Shown: positions 45,663 through 57,000 of the stretch, one piece after another
How positions within the stretch are numbered: the first letter of the stretch is position 1
How the letters are laid out: each line of letters begins with the position of its first letter
Assembly: GCA_012064415.1 (NCBI GenBank)
Contig: SSNU01000290.1
Span: 1-63,471, forward strand
DNA length: 63,471 bases
Direction of reading: 5' to 3'
From: Gyrodactylus bullatarudis
Lineage: Eukaryota > Platyhelminthes > Monogenea > Gyrodactylidea > Gyrodactylidae
Notes under the pieces: model-generated
The model's database searches: none
What the model saw: only the letters and a program-made list of their open reading frames with translations
Told to the model about the DNA's origin: nothing
Program-made: the position numbers and the translations under genes

Positions 45663-48600
45663 TCAGGATAAAAAAGCTATTTTTATGAAATTATTGCTTT
45701 TTTCTGACCGCCCTACTAATATATGATTGGAGAAATATTCAAGGAATAAAGAGGATAAAGTTTTTCTACCCGGTGAATCTGGATATTTGACATCGGTGGA
45801 ATCGGGAATAAAATACGCGACAAGAACAGCAAATAATACAATGATTGAGCCGATTGCAAACGGAGGGCCAGGTAGCATACTTTTGTGTAAAGCATGAAGC
45901 CAAGTCTCCTTGATTAAATTATGCACAGAGCTATTCATTTGAGAGTTGAAGCCTTGGTCGAGAATGAACTTGTTCAATTCCTCACTGTCCAGGTTGAATA
46001 GGAAATTGGAATTCTTCTCGATTTGCGAAGTTTCATTGAGATCAACCTTTTTAGGGGAAAATAATTAGCACGACAACAAATTGCATATTAATTCTAATGG
46101 TTTTAATCAGTTTTTTTTATCATACCTAAGATCATTAGAAAATACAGTTTTTACAACAAAAGAAACAAAGGGCTTAATTAGCCTATAAGATGACTTTATC
46201 GATAGTCTCATATAAAGTTGCTTGATATGAAGCTGGAAATCTATGACTTTTACAGAAATCTCTTTATTTTCATCAAGAATTCGAATTTTTTAAAGATTTT
46301 TTGGAATCCTACTCATGTTGCCCACATTTAACAGATGAAGAAAAAAATTCTGAAAAAAATTTAATAATGCTATGCATCAGATAAGATTCAGTTGAATTGA
46401 TTTTTTTGTCTAATCTTGATCCTGAAACCCCCCTTTTGATCAATCTCCAACTTTCAAATCAATAAAAATTTTCGGTTCGAAAAAATGGGATTTTGGCGCC
46501 AAATGGGAATTTGAAAAATGACCATATTTTTCATACAAATAATTTTTTTGTATGTTCTTCAACTGTTAAAAGTGGGCAACATGAGTAGGATTACAAGAAT
46601 TCTTTAAAAATTCGAATTCTTGATGAAAATAATTTGATCTGTAAAAATCATAGATTCCCAACTTCATATCAATTAGCTTTAAATATTTTATAAATTTTCA
46701 GGCCAAAGTATTAGTGTTTATTCGAATTAGAATTTTTACGAAAAGCTCAAAGTCGTATAAGTTTAGGATTTTACTGTTTTAAATAAAAAACCAAGATAAT
46801 AAATATTCAATGGTATTTTGCAAAATGGCATTAATAAAAACAGAATCTAAATTAAACCCTGAAACTTGAAAAATAACACAATGTAAACGAGATAAAAAAA
46901 TTTAGAAAATACTAATATTCTAAAGGTCTTGAAAAAACCATTTCCCCAAGGTCATAGATGAAAAGTAAAGTAACTTTTATAGGGGTAATACCATCTCTTC
47001 TAAAGTTTGAGTGATTTTTGATCGATAACTCATGAATAAATGCGAGTCATATTAGCTGGCTATATTTGCAATAAATTCAGGATATCATTCTTATCTGATT
47101 TTCTAGGAGTGCTTGATATGGAAACAAGTCAATTTTAATTTTCTATTGAATGGTGTTTCTAATCACAGCTGTGTGTGTATAACATGTAAAAGGTTGTTAT
47201 TAGCATGGGTAAGGTTGATTGAACCGAAATTTACAAATCAAAGATCAAATCTGGTCAGATAAATTCGTAAAAAAACCTCTTGTGAATATTGTGTAAGAAC
47301 ACGATGCTTCTTGTATGTATGATGGTTGTAATTATGAATAAAAAAGGGTTGTGCTTTTTCTAAAAGCCCTAAGTCGATGGTTCACTGTGATATTGAAAAT
47401 TTTGAATTGCTATATTTGCAAACACCTCTAATGAGGAATAAAAAAGTGATGTAGTAATGACAAACCATTCCTAACTAGGAGAGTGAAGAATGGAATTTTT
47501 ATTGTATTATGTAAGCTAGATATCTCAAAATTCTTAGAAATCTTCAGGTTTATTGACAGGATAGAAAAAAAAATAAACCAACATGAAATTCACTTACGTT
47601 GAATAGATAAAATATTAATCCAAAAAGAGCTGGACCAAGACCAGAGCAGAGTCCTCGAATGCCAGTGATAAAGCCTTGAGCGACACCTTGGACATCAGCT
47701 GAAACATGATGCGATAGGAAAGCACTCAAAGCTGGATATGTAATTGTCCCCATAGCGGCGACACCACCGGCAATCCAAATGCATATAATTGAATTACCAA
47801 AGCCATACAAAGCCAATTGGCCAGCTTCAAATAACAGGCCGAGGATAATTGTTTGCTTATGACCAAATATTCGAATGAAAAATGTCAATAGTACTGTCTG
47901 AGCGAGACATGAGGTTAGGCCGAGGAAGGCAATAAACTTGGCCAAGGATTCTTCACTAAAGTTCATTAGCTAAAAATTTTCATGAGATTAATTTTCCTAT
48001 TGATCGAAAATTTGATAAAATGATACAATTGCAAATCATGTAAATCGATAATATCCTAACTTTTTGCTAAAAGAAGATTTAATTGAGTTATGAATAAGTT
48101 TTTCATATATTCCTTAAATAATAATAACATTTTTAAATATTATTCCTTAATAAATTCCTTAACAAACTGCAAAAGTTATAGAAAGAGGAAAAACTAACTA
48201 ATTTGAGGTAGACTATAAAGCAAGAATATTGACCAGCCTCTGGTAAATAACTGAGAAATGTTGTTAGACAAACAAGTAAGGTAAATTTGTCCTTTCTCAG
48301 GCTAAACGGGTCCTGTGCTTTTAGTTTGGAGCCTGCTTCGTAGTCTCTTGATGTCTGTGTGTTGGGATGATTGTTCGGGACAAAATCATCTTCAGTTTGA
48401 CGTCGTCTACAGATGAAATTGATAATCTTTGAGAGGAGACCACAGTGAAATACTTCAGTGAAGGTCTTTCTCAGATTCTTGGGCAAAGATTCCGGCAGAT
48501 AGACAAATATAAAGATAACATCAATGATTGATATGATTGTAGCGAGGGATACAACAAAAGTTTCACTGTATAACCTTCCCAAATATGCTCCAATTGCTGG

Positions 48601-49512
48601 ACTTATCACAAGACTAGCAGCAAATGTTGCTGAGACCTATGCATTTCAAAGAAAAAACATAAAATTCAATTTCAGTTAAGAGAATCTTTGTTTTAAATTC
48701 AATAATAAAATTCAACATTGATTTTAATCCTAAAAAATCTTAACAAGACTATCTTAGTTCGCTTATTCTATATTTAATCAAACATGAAAATTATCAATAA
48801 TCAATCGAAAGAATAATACTCTGAGTTAATATTCTTTTGGTATGTAAGATTTTAACATCAACAATCATTGTAGTTCATAAAATATAAATTGAGAAAACAA
48901 TTTTTTGAGAAAACTTGAGCTACAAAATTCTTAACTATTTCTTACAACTTTGGGAAACTTATAAATTAATAAATTAAAAACTCAAACTTAGTAAGATTAG
49001 TATAATAATGATACATATTCAAGAGGAGAAATTAATATCAACATTAATAGACGTGGAAAATAATAATATTCAATGAATAATATTAGGTATAAATAATTGA
49101 AAAAGTTATCAAAACTCACTTTACCATAAGCAGTATTACGTGTTTTCTCATTAGTTATATCAGCAACATAGGCAAGAATAACTGTGAAAGTAACAGCAAA
49201 AATTCCAGTAATGCAGTAAATGATAAAATACCAAAATTGACTAATCTTTATAAAGGGTATGGGGAAGCATGTAAATGTGACTGTAAGTAGTAGAAAAGGT
49301 TTTCTTCCAAAAACATCAGATAATAAACCAATGACTGGAGCTCCTATGAATGCAAATATTCCCCTTATTCCTTGAATAATACCGTTGATAAGAAAAGTAT
49401 GTTTGGGAAAAGTTTGATCTAATATAGTAATCATGGGTGTTGTAAGAAGACCGAAAGCAAAAAACTCAAGAAAGATGACTGTGGCAGCATAAAATACAGC
49501 TGGTTTTTTAGT
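45663..49512 (-). CDS. MFSD14: Major facilitator transporter MFSD14 (HIAT1), 5' end incomplete
   Basis: Multi-pass MFS membrane protein of the Hippocampus-abundant-transcript-1 family; substrate unknown. Exons 49512-49120, 48636-48199, 47969-47598 and 46046-45663 join in phase 0 and give 528 residues (human about 490). Family matches are strong: FLEFFAFGLLTTPMI, TFPKHTFLINGIIQG, the MFS motif A (GLLSDVFGRK), VSATFAASLVISPAIGAYLG, FLSYLPEAGQY, GFITGIRGLCSGLGPALFGL and the last helix after LPGPPFAIGS. The central loop is longer than in the human protein. The first coding exon is not certain: 49552-49541 (M-I-K-L) joined by a GT-AG intron of only 28 bp would supply a start. Intron 3 (1.55 kb) carries a foldback element. 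Divergent from NAP1. Confidence 0.92.
46213..46681. mobile_element. TA-flanked foldback element in MFSD14 intron 3
   Basis: A 465-bp unit (46215-46679) lies between TA pairs. The left AAGTTGCTTGATATGAAGCT pairs with the right ACTTCATATCAATTAGCTT. The next blocks also mirror: TCATCAAGAATTCGAATTTT against AAAATTCGAATTCTTGATGA, and CCTACTCATGTTGCCCAC against GTGGGCAACATGAGTAGG. The centre contains ATGGGATTTTGGCGCCAAAT. No ORF. Confidence 0.8.
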
Positions 49513-49674
49513 CTATATCAACGATTAACAATAAAAATACCAACTTGATCATTATTGGACTTTATGAACATAATAAATCATTCAAACTATAAGATTGTTA
49601 AAAACAAATATTATCCTAAAAAGGTTTATTTTAGTTTTTCTCTAAATTACGATTTAAAATCAATTTCTGAAATC
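49513..49674. promoter_or_regulatory. Shared 5' region of MFSD14 and NAP1
   Basis: At most 162 bp separate the last certain MFSD14 coding base and the probable NAP1 start codon on opposite strands. The region must hold at least part of both leaders, and possibly a small first MFSD14 exon (49541-49552). A TTTTAG acceptor-like site at about 49629-49634 leaves open a spliced NAP1 leader. Confidence 0.45.
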
Positions 49675-50610
49675 ATGGCAAGCGAAATTAAGATGGAAGG
49701 TCTTCTCCCTAAAATGGACATGCCCAAGATTAATGCACTAAAGAATCTCCTATTGAAATCAATGGAAATCGAAAAGGATTTCTATAAGGAAATCACTGCA
49801 CTTGAGATGGAATATGACAAGAAGCATAAGGAGCTTTTCAACAAACGTGCAAAAATCATATCCGGTGATCTCGAACCAACAGAGGAAGAATCCAAATGGG
49901 AATATCCTTGCATGCTCGATTTGGCAAACATCAACATTGATACAAAAGAAGAAACAAAGACTGTTGGAATCCCAAACTTTTGGTTGACAGTCTTAAGAAA
50001 TGCCAGCTTCACCGACAAGATGATATTTCCCCAAGACATTGCTGTCCTTGAAAACCTTTATGATATCACCTGTGAAGCTCTTCCCATGGAAAACCCCGGA
50101 TTCACAATCAGTTTCCATTTCAAAGAAAATCCCCATTTTGACAACACAGTCCTCACCAAAACTTACTACTTATCTATGGATCTAGACAAGGAAGATCCCC
50201 TCTCCTATTCAGGTCCAGAAATTTATTGTCACGAGGGTTGCAAGATAAACTGGAAGCCAGGTAAAGACATAACTGTAAAGACAGTTAAAAAGACCCAAAA
50301 ACACAAAGAATCTCGTGTCAAGAGAGTTGTGACAAAAACCGTAGAAAACGACTCATTCTTCAACTTCTTCTCTATGGAAAAGACTGAATTACCGGAGGAT
50401 GGTGATGATTTCATGGAAGTCGACTTCACAATCGGTCAGTTCATGCGTGAGGACCTCATTCCTAAGGCAATCTTATTCTTTACTGGTGAATATGATGACG
50501 ACTCTGATGATGACATGGATGAATCTGACTCTGAGGAAGATTCCGAAGAAGAATCTGAGGAATCCGAAGGCTCAGATATTGATCCTGGTGCATTTGGTTC
50601 CAAAAAATAA
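49675..50610 (+). CDS. NAP1: Nucleosome assembly protein 1 family histone chaperone
   Basis: Binds H2A-H2B (and H3-H4), shuttles histones and assists nucleosome assembly. The 311-residue product from the ATG at 49675 shows an N-terminal helix (LKNLLLKSMEIEKDFYKEIT, residues 22-41), the NAP core with IPNFWLTVLRN (99-109), SFHFKENPHFDN (146-157), VLTKTYY and GPEIYCHEGCKINWKPGKD (180-198), the basic turn KTVKKTQKHK (202-211), the signature NDSFFNFF (225-232), IGQFMREDLIPKAILFFTGE (253-272), and an acidic tail rich in D, E and S (273-303). An in-frame ATG at 49564 would add 37 residues of AT-rich translation and is less likely. It has no intron, unlike most neighbours, but is intact. Convergent with fascin. 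Confidence 0.94.
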   Translation: MASEIKMEGLLPKMDMPKINALKNLLLKSMEIEKDFYKEITALEMEYDKKHKELFNKRAKIISGDLEPTEEESKWEYPCMLDLANINIDTKEETKTVGIPNFWLTVLRNASFTDKMIFPQDIAVLENLYDITCEALPMENPGFTISFHFKENPHFDNTVLTKTYYLSMDLDKEDPLSYSGPEIYCHEGCKINWKPGKDITVKTVKKTQKHKESRVKRVVTKTVENDSFFNFFSMEKTELPEDGDDFMEVDFTIGQFMREDLIPKAILFFTGEYDDDSDDDMDESDSEEDSEEESEESEGSDIDPGAFGSKK

Positions 50611-51026
50611 ATTCTTATGAGTCATTTTCATATAGATCTGTATTCTCTTAATAATAAATATTGCAAAGTCGAATTAAAAATAAATTTATTGTCTGCGAGA
50701 TTCTACTCTCTTAAAAAGTGAAATGTAAATTCTTTTCAAAAGTTTATTCACATTTGTTTATTCATTCAATTTCATGTAACATTGGTTGTAAAGAAAGATT
50801 CAATGAGTAAGTTGATGAAAAAATTAAAAATTCGAAAGCAACAGGCTGTGATCATGTCCAAATAACAGGAAACCCAAGGAGCAGTCATTTACATTATTCG
50901 ATTAAAAATTAAAATTCAGCATGACCAAGATTTTTTTATCTATTTTATACTTTGAAAAGGGACTGTTTTGACGACTTTCCATATCGAAAATCTGAGTTAA
51001 TTAGTTTAGTTTCGAATTTGTCATAG
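50611..51026. other. Convergent 3' flanks of NAP1 and fascin
   Basis: Contains AATAAA-type sites for NAP1 (for example near 50653 and 50680). No ORF. The fascin 3' UTR lies at the upper end. Confidence 0.5.
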
Positions 51027-54000
51027 TTAAAGCTCCCACAACATTGAAGGGGAAATAATCGCTGAGGTATCATATTTTATTTCCCCCTTAAGTTCAACTT
51101 TGAGGAAAGCTACTAAATGCTTGTGACTTTGATCCAACACAGCCCTTATGAGCACTTGACCTTGTCCCAGTTGAACGAACAAGAATTCAGTGCCTACGTC
51201 GGGCTCCTCAAGCTCCTCGAATTCTTCAAGATTATGAACTTTTTCTGATTTATGAAGGTAAACGCCATGCTCTGTGACATTCCATACAAGCCATGATTTC
51301 GATTGATCTGAATTATCTGAAAAAGTGTAATATAAGCACAATAAGAATGTATAATTATCGACCTAGAAAAAATAAATGTGCACTCTCTTGTTAATCCATT
51401 AACAATTTCAAGTCGAACCTAATATCGTTTTTCATTCTACTACTATTATTTTTATTTCCAAAACAGCCTCATGAATATCTTTTCAATAAGATATTATTAT
51501 TAAATAGAGATGTAATTTTTCAGCCTACTTTAAAAACCTACTCGATTGATAATACTATGACTTCTTAACATTATTTTATATAAGATTAAGTATCAAAATA
51601 CTTGTCCGTGATAATATTCAAGTTTAAAGAGATCAGACTTTTATAAAAATGCCGCTAGATTTTCAATGAATTTTTACTACGTTTTCACTAAAATTTCGAA
51701 TATCATTTTTGCTGATAAAGCTTAAAGTGTTTTTTTTTCAATGAAAATAGTATTAGAATCATGTTATGATCATTTCTGTTAAATTTTGTTATACCACTAT
51801 GCCTACAAGAGAATTTAGGGAAAATGGGCAATGCACGACTATGCATAGGATTGCAAACGAATTTCCATTTATTTTAGACCTCACACATCATTTTTATCAA
51901 AATTATATGTGGAAATTTCACGGAAAACTTTGATTTAATAAAAGGTCAAAATTCGTTACATCTCTATTATTCAATGAAATTCATTCATTATTTTACAACT
52001 TTACATCTACTAGCAAGTAGATAATAAATTAAATTATACAATTTACCCGGTATAAAAAGCTGGAATGTTCCCCTCTTGAACTTTTTAATGAAGAATGTTT
52101 CATGTGAAGGCCCAGAACATTCCAAGGGGATTCCAGCAATCTTGACTTTACTCTGTGTGGGACTTCTCGTAACAAAAGCACCGGTATAGGCAGACTTGAG
52201 AATAATTGATCTTCGATTGATTATGGGATAGATACGAAATACTTCTTCGGCTAACGGATCGGTTTGTTGTAGATTAGGATACGCCTGGGATGTTGTTGAA
52301 TTATTACAACTGACAGCGCCTAACTTCTTGGCTGATACACATTGGCCACCTTTATTGACGAGGATGAGACCTCCAGGTTCACTTGAACCACTTAGAATGT
52401 GCATCTCGAATTCGCCGTCAGAATCACTAAAGTAAAAACAAGTTTAACCTCTAATAACACTATAGTGGTGATTTCTAAAGATGTTTTTATTCAGTTATAG
52501 ATTTTATGGGTAAAGAAACGAAAGAATTTCTTAAAAACATAAGTGATTATTAAAATAATTATAATAGAGTATTAACTCTGATAATATGTGGTTCATCACT
52601 TGAAGGAAAATTAAGATTAGAATAAAAATCTTTTAGATCACTCTGATAAAAACAGTTTAGAAACACACAATATTTCCAATACTTAAGCCCGTGTATGTCC
52701 AATCAAAAAATGAGATATCTTCTCAACTTTAATCAATCAATTCAAACCAACGATTTAAAATATTTATATCCGTCTTTTTACTATAAACAACAATATCTAT
52801 AGACTCCATAACTTTTTTAATTTTGAAGCTACTGAAAATATAATCAAAATAATGTTTACAGGAAAAAATCTTCATGGAAAATGGAATTCGATCGTGATGA
52901 TTTAATGTCAAAAGAGGAAGTCTATCGATTGAAGATGCATATTTTAGATTACAGTAAATATAAATATCTCCGTTATTGGGATATTACGTATGATTATTAT
53001 GTAATTAATTAGGTATATCAAGGCATAGTTAACAAGGATATCATTGATCTTGAAAAAAATGAAAAAGTTACCAACCCTGGAACATTTTGTACATTAATTG
53101 GGAAAGAGTATTGCTTCATGCTTTGTAATATATCTAAAAGGATATGAATGATCGTGCATGTTTTGCCTAGAATTTCCCTGAAGTTGATCCTCTAATGTTT
53201 TTATCTCTTTTTCTATTCCTTATAATTATAATACAGAATAAGTACAGATCCTACGAATTAAATAGAGAACTCAAAGCTGTGTTTGATAGATACTGGTTAT
53301 TTATCCTAATAAATTTATCAAAGAAATTGAAAAAACTAAATTTTCATGAGACTCAACTTCAAAGGCGATGGTTTTAGTAATGAGTCATCAGTGATGACAT
53401 TAAAAGAAGACCCAAAAATCTCATCAATCAACATCAACATAATAATATAAAATTTAAAATTGTATTTAAAACACAAAGACTGTTTAGTTAGATTCATAAA
53501 GATTTACTCAAGCCGGAAGAGAAGACTCTAATAACTTATAAATTCCAATGTGGTGCTTCGATTAGGAGGCTATCTACAAGATCAAATAACCATCTGAATG
53601 ATGCAGTAACTAGACAAGTATTGAATAAGAGTGACATGCTGCGTCAATTCCGAATTTCTTCATTTTGTATAAAAACTCTGGTGATGACAGTATAGATGTA
53701 TGGGTTAAAAAAAAACTCTTTATTAATCTATGTGCTAGAGTTTCAAATTTCTAAAATTTCCCAGCTTTTATCTCATTTTGAAGATGATCGAAAACTAAGC
53801 ATTTTTCCTGTAAAATCATACTTTTTCGATTGAAAATTAAGATTGGTATTTGCTCAAAAAATTATTCACATAACCTTCAACTACCCTGGCCTATGTGAGC
53901 TTTTTCACTTTTCTCTGCATTTCTGCTATTTACTGGAGAGTTTTGGTGTTTTTCAGACTGCAAATTCCTCTGATTTTAGTTTACTTTTACTATTTCTTTC

Positions 54001-57000
54001 ATTATAATAAATTATTATTAATACCACGGGTGGAGGTGGGGTCTGGCTATTTATTTCTAGTGATTAAATACTTATGTAAAATTTAACGCTGATCACGAAT
54101 CTGGTATTTTAAAAATTTTTGGCTGTCTGTGAACTGAGATAATGGGCAAAAACCAAATTTTCGAAATATCGAAAAACACACTCTTAAATTTTTGCAATTT
54201 AATAAAATATTAAAAAAATTTGAGTAATAAATTTTATACCATCTGAAAGTAGAATAAATTTTGATCGTAATGGTTGTATTTTTATTTATCCCGAAAGGTT
54301 TTTAGACTGTTAAAACGAGCTGTAGAAAGAAAAGTTTGCAAAATTTTTCTAAATATAGGTGAAAATTTGGACACAAAATTTCGGTTTTCTCAAAAACTAA
54401 AATAAAAATTTCGAATTTTATTCGAGTTTATCATAGGAAATTTATTATTAACTGTTTCAGACATAAACCAATAAACTGAATTATTTCTACTCCAGCCTTG
54501 GAGAGTAATATCAAAAGTCAGTCTAGCACTAAGACTGACTAAATAAATCAAAGATTTTTAGTTCTTGAAAGTTTGTTTAGGATTAATTTGATATTTAAGT
54601 TTGCGAAATAAAGCCTGACTTAAAGATATAAAATTTCTAATATATAAACTCTCTATAAATTTTCAAATCAACGCCAATAATTCTTCAATGAATTTTACTA
54701 CGAGATTTGAAATCGAATCCTATTACTATGTTCTAAATAATTTAAAGATTTTCTTGAGAAAAATTTGAATTTCTTTTCTAAATGAAAGAGTAGCCTGATT
54801 AACTGGTAGCCTGGAATATTTTTCAATAAATAGCCATTCTCTTGTATTTAGAGCAAATAAGAAAATTTAACATTTATCAGCTATTAGTTTTGCTGAATAC
54901 GAATTACTCAGGTAATCAATATTCGATTAATCTGTGTATTAGGTTGTGCGATAAGTAATGGGACTAAATACAAAAAATACATATATTGAAAAATCTTTTT
55001 AAATATATATAGGATATCAATGAAAATAATTTCCTGACGAATTAACACATTTCTCCCAACGAATTGGAAGTTGTCTGATACCATCAGCGAAAAATTCTTC
55101 AGATTTTGAGCTGAAAAAGCCATCAAGTCCATTTTTTACCTCCTCTTTTGTTTTGAATGTTTTGCCTTTAAGAAAGTGTTCAAGAGATCTGAAAAGGTGA
55201 TAATCAGATGGAGCAAGATCAGGGCTATAAGGTGGATGATCCAAAACATCAAAGTTTTCCTCTTCAAAAAATTTTTTAACCTCTTTACCCAGATGAGGTC
55301 TTGCGTTGTCCTGGAGAAAAGTGACTCTACCAAATCTTGGGTAATTTTGGCGAAGTTTGATCACCATCTCTTTCAAATATGACAAATATCTCTCAGCATT
55401 AACTGTTTTGCCATAATCTAACAGCTCGTAATGAACAATGCCTTTCATGGTCCAAAATACCGTTAACATGACCTTTTTGGCAAAACGATTTTTGATGGGC
55501 TGTGTGATGTGCTCTCCCACTTTCTTCCATGATCTTTTACGGCTCTGATCACTGAGGTAAATCCATTTTTCATCAGTAGTAACAATGTTCTTTAAGAAGT
55601 TATCGTACTGAATTCTGTGAAGCAGTCTCTTGACAGCATCAACTCTCCGTTTCTTTTGTGACTCATTCAATTCGTGAGGAACAAACTCATCAAAAGAATT
55701 CACAAAATTCTCTTCACGCAGAACACGACAAACTGAGTTATGAGACACATTCAACTCGGCTGAAATCACTCTTGAAGATGAATGGCAGTTTGTTCGGATA
55801 GCTGCAATGATTTCATCGTGGTTGATCTCGGAAGGTCGACCTGACCTCTCTTCATCATCAAAATTCATTTTTCCATCTTTGAAGGCTGAGTGCCACCGGA
55901 ATACTGTGGAACGTTTAATTTTATCGCCAAAAACAAATTTGAGCTTTTGGAAGGTCTCTGAGGGCCCGGTTCCCAAGAAAAACTCATATGCGATAATTTT
56001 ACGAAAATCTTTCTTATCAAATTTATCAATAATATCCATTATTTTTAAATTTTGAAATTATAAATATACATAAACAAAAAGAGGAGAAAATAAGCTTTCT
56101 AATGATACCAAATTTGTTTGAATTTACAAAAGTTTCGATGGAGAAAAATTTCGATAAAGTAGGATTCTCATAATAAATGGATCGATCATGAATGCGAAAA
56201 AGGAAAACATTACAGTAAAGTCTCGAATAATTGCATTGCGCTTCAAGTTTTACGAGTTTCAGTCAAAATTACTATGGTGTCGAGAAAAAACGTTGAATAT
56301 TCTCATAATCAACTCAGAATTTCTCTCCCAATAGCCAGAAATAAATATTTATTTGATCCCATGATAACAAGAATTTTTTATCGATTTTAGAAATTTGTAT
56401 TTTTCGTAGGAACCATACAGCTATTCTCTTTGAATTTGGTAATACAAAAAATTTTTTTCATCAATTTTTCTGTAGATCTTTTGGTAACCGATTCAAAAGC
56501 CACACTTTTATCGATTCAAGAAAAAAGGGACATTTTAAATTTAGAGCGATTTTTCCATTATTTTACTTTGATTTCAAAATTTTCAGCGATTTCAATGTGT
56601 AAGAGGGATCAAATTTTAGACAAGGGAATCAAAAATGGTCAAAGAGATTTTAGGAAACAGTCAAACAAAGAAATTAAATCATTTTTAGAATCACCCCATC
56701 ATCGTGTGAAAATTTGATTTTTATTTCTTGATCATTTTCCCTACTTGAAGATCGGTGAAATTTTGATGATTCAAAATCCCTAAAAAATGACGAGTTTATC
56801 AAAACTTTCATGGTGTCTTACATAATTATTGTAAAGTTAAAGTTCAAAAAAATGGGAATTTGACGTTACTTCAAGATTTATTCAATATTTTTTCTTCATT
56901 TCGTGAAAGTGGGCCTCATGAGCTAGATTACAAAAACTCTTGAACAAATTTCTTGATGAAAAATTCAGATTTCTACAAAAATTATAAATTCTAACAAGTT

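Noticed and set aside
49555..49674. NAP1 start at the upstream end of the open frame
   Set aside because: The extension begins with a TTG codon and encodes AT-rich sequence unlike the family; the ATG at 49675 gives a normal NAP1 N-terminus.
49782..50039. Minus-strand frame inside NAP1, plus other frames at 49802, 50229 and 50399
   Set aside because: Shadows of the strongly supported NAP1 frame.
55136..56055. Additional frames overlapping the mariner transposase
   Set aside because: Shadows of the intact transposase on the minus strand.
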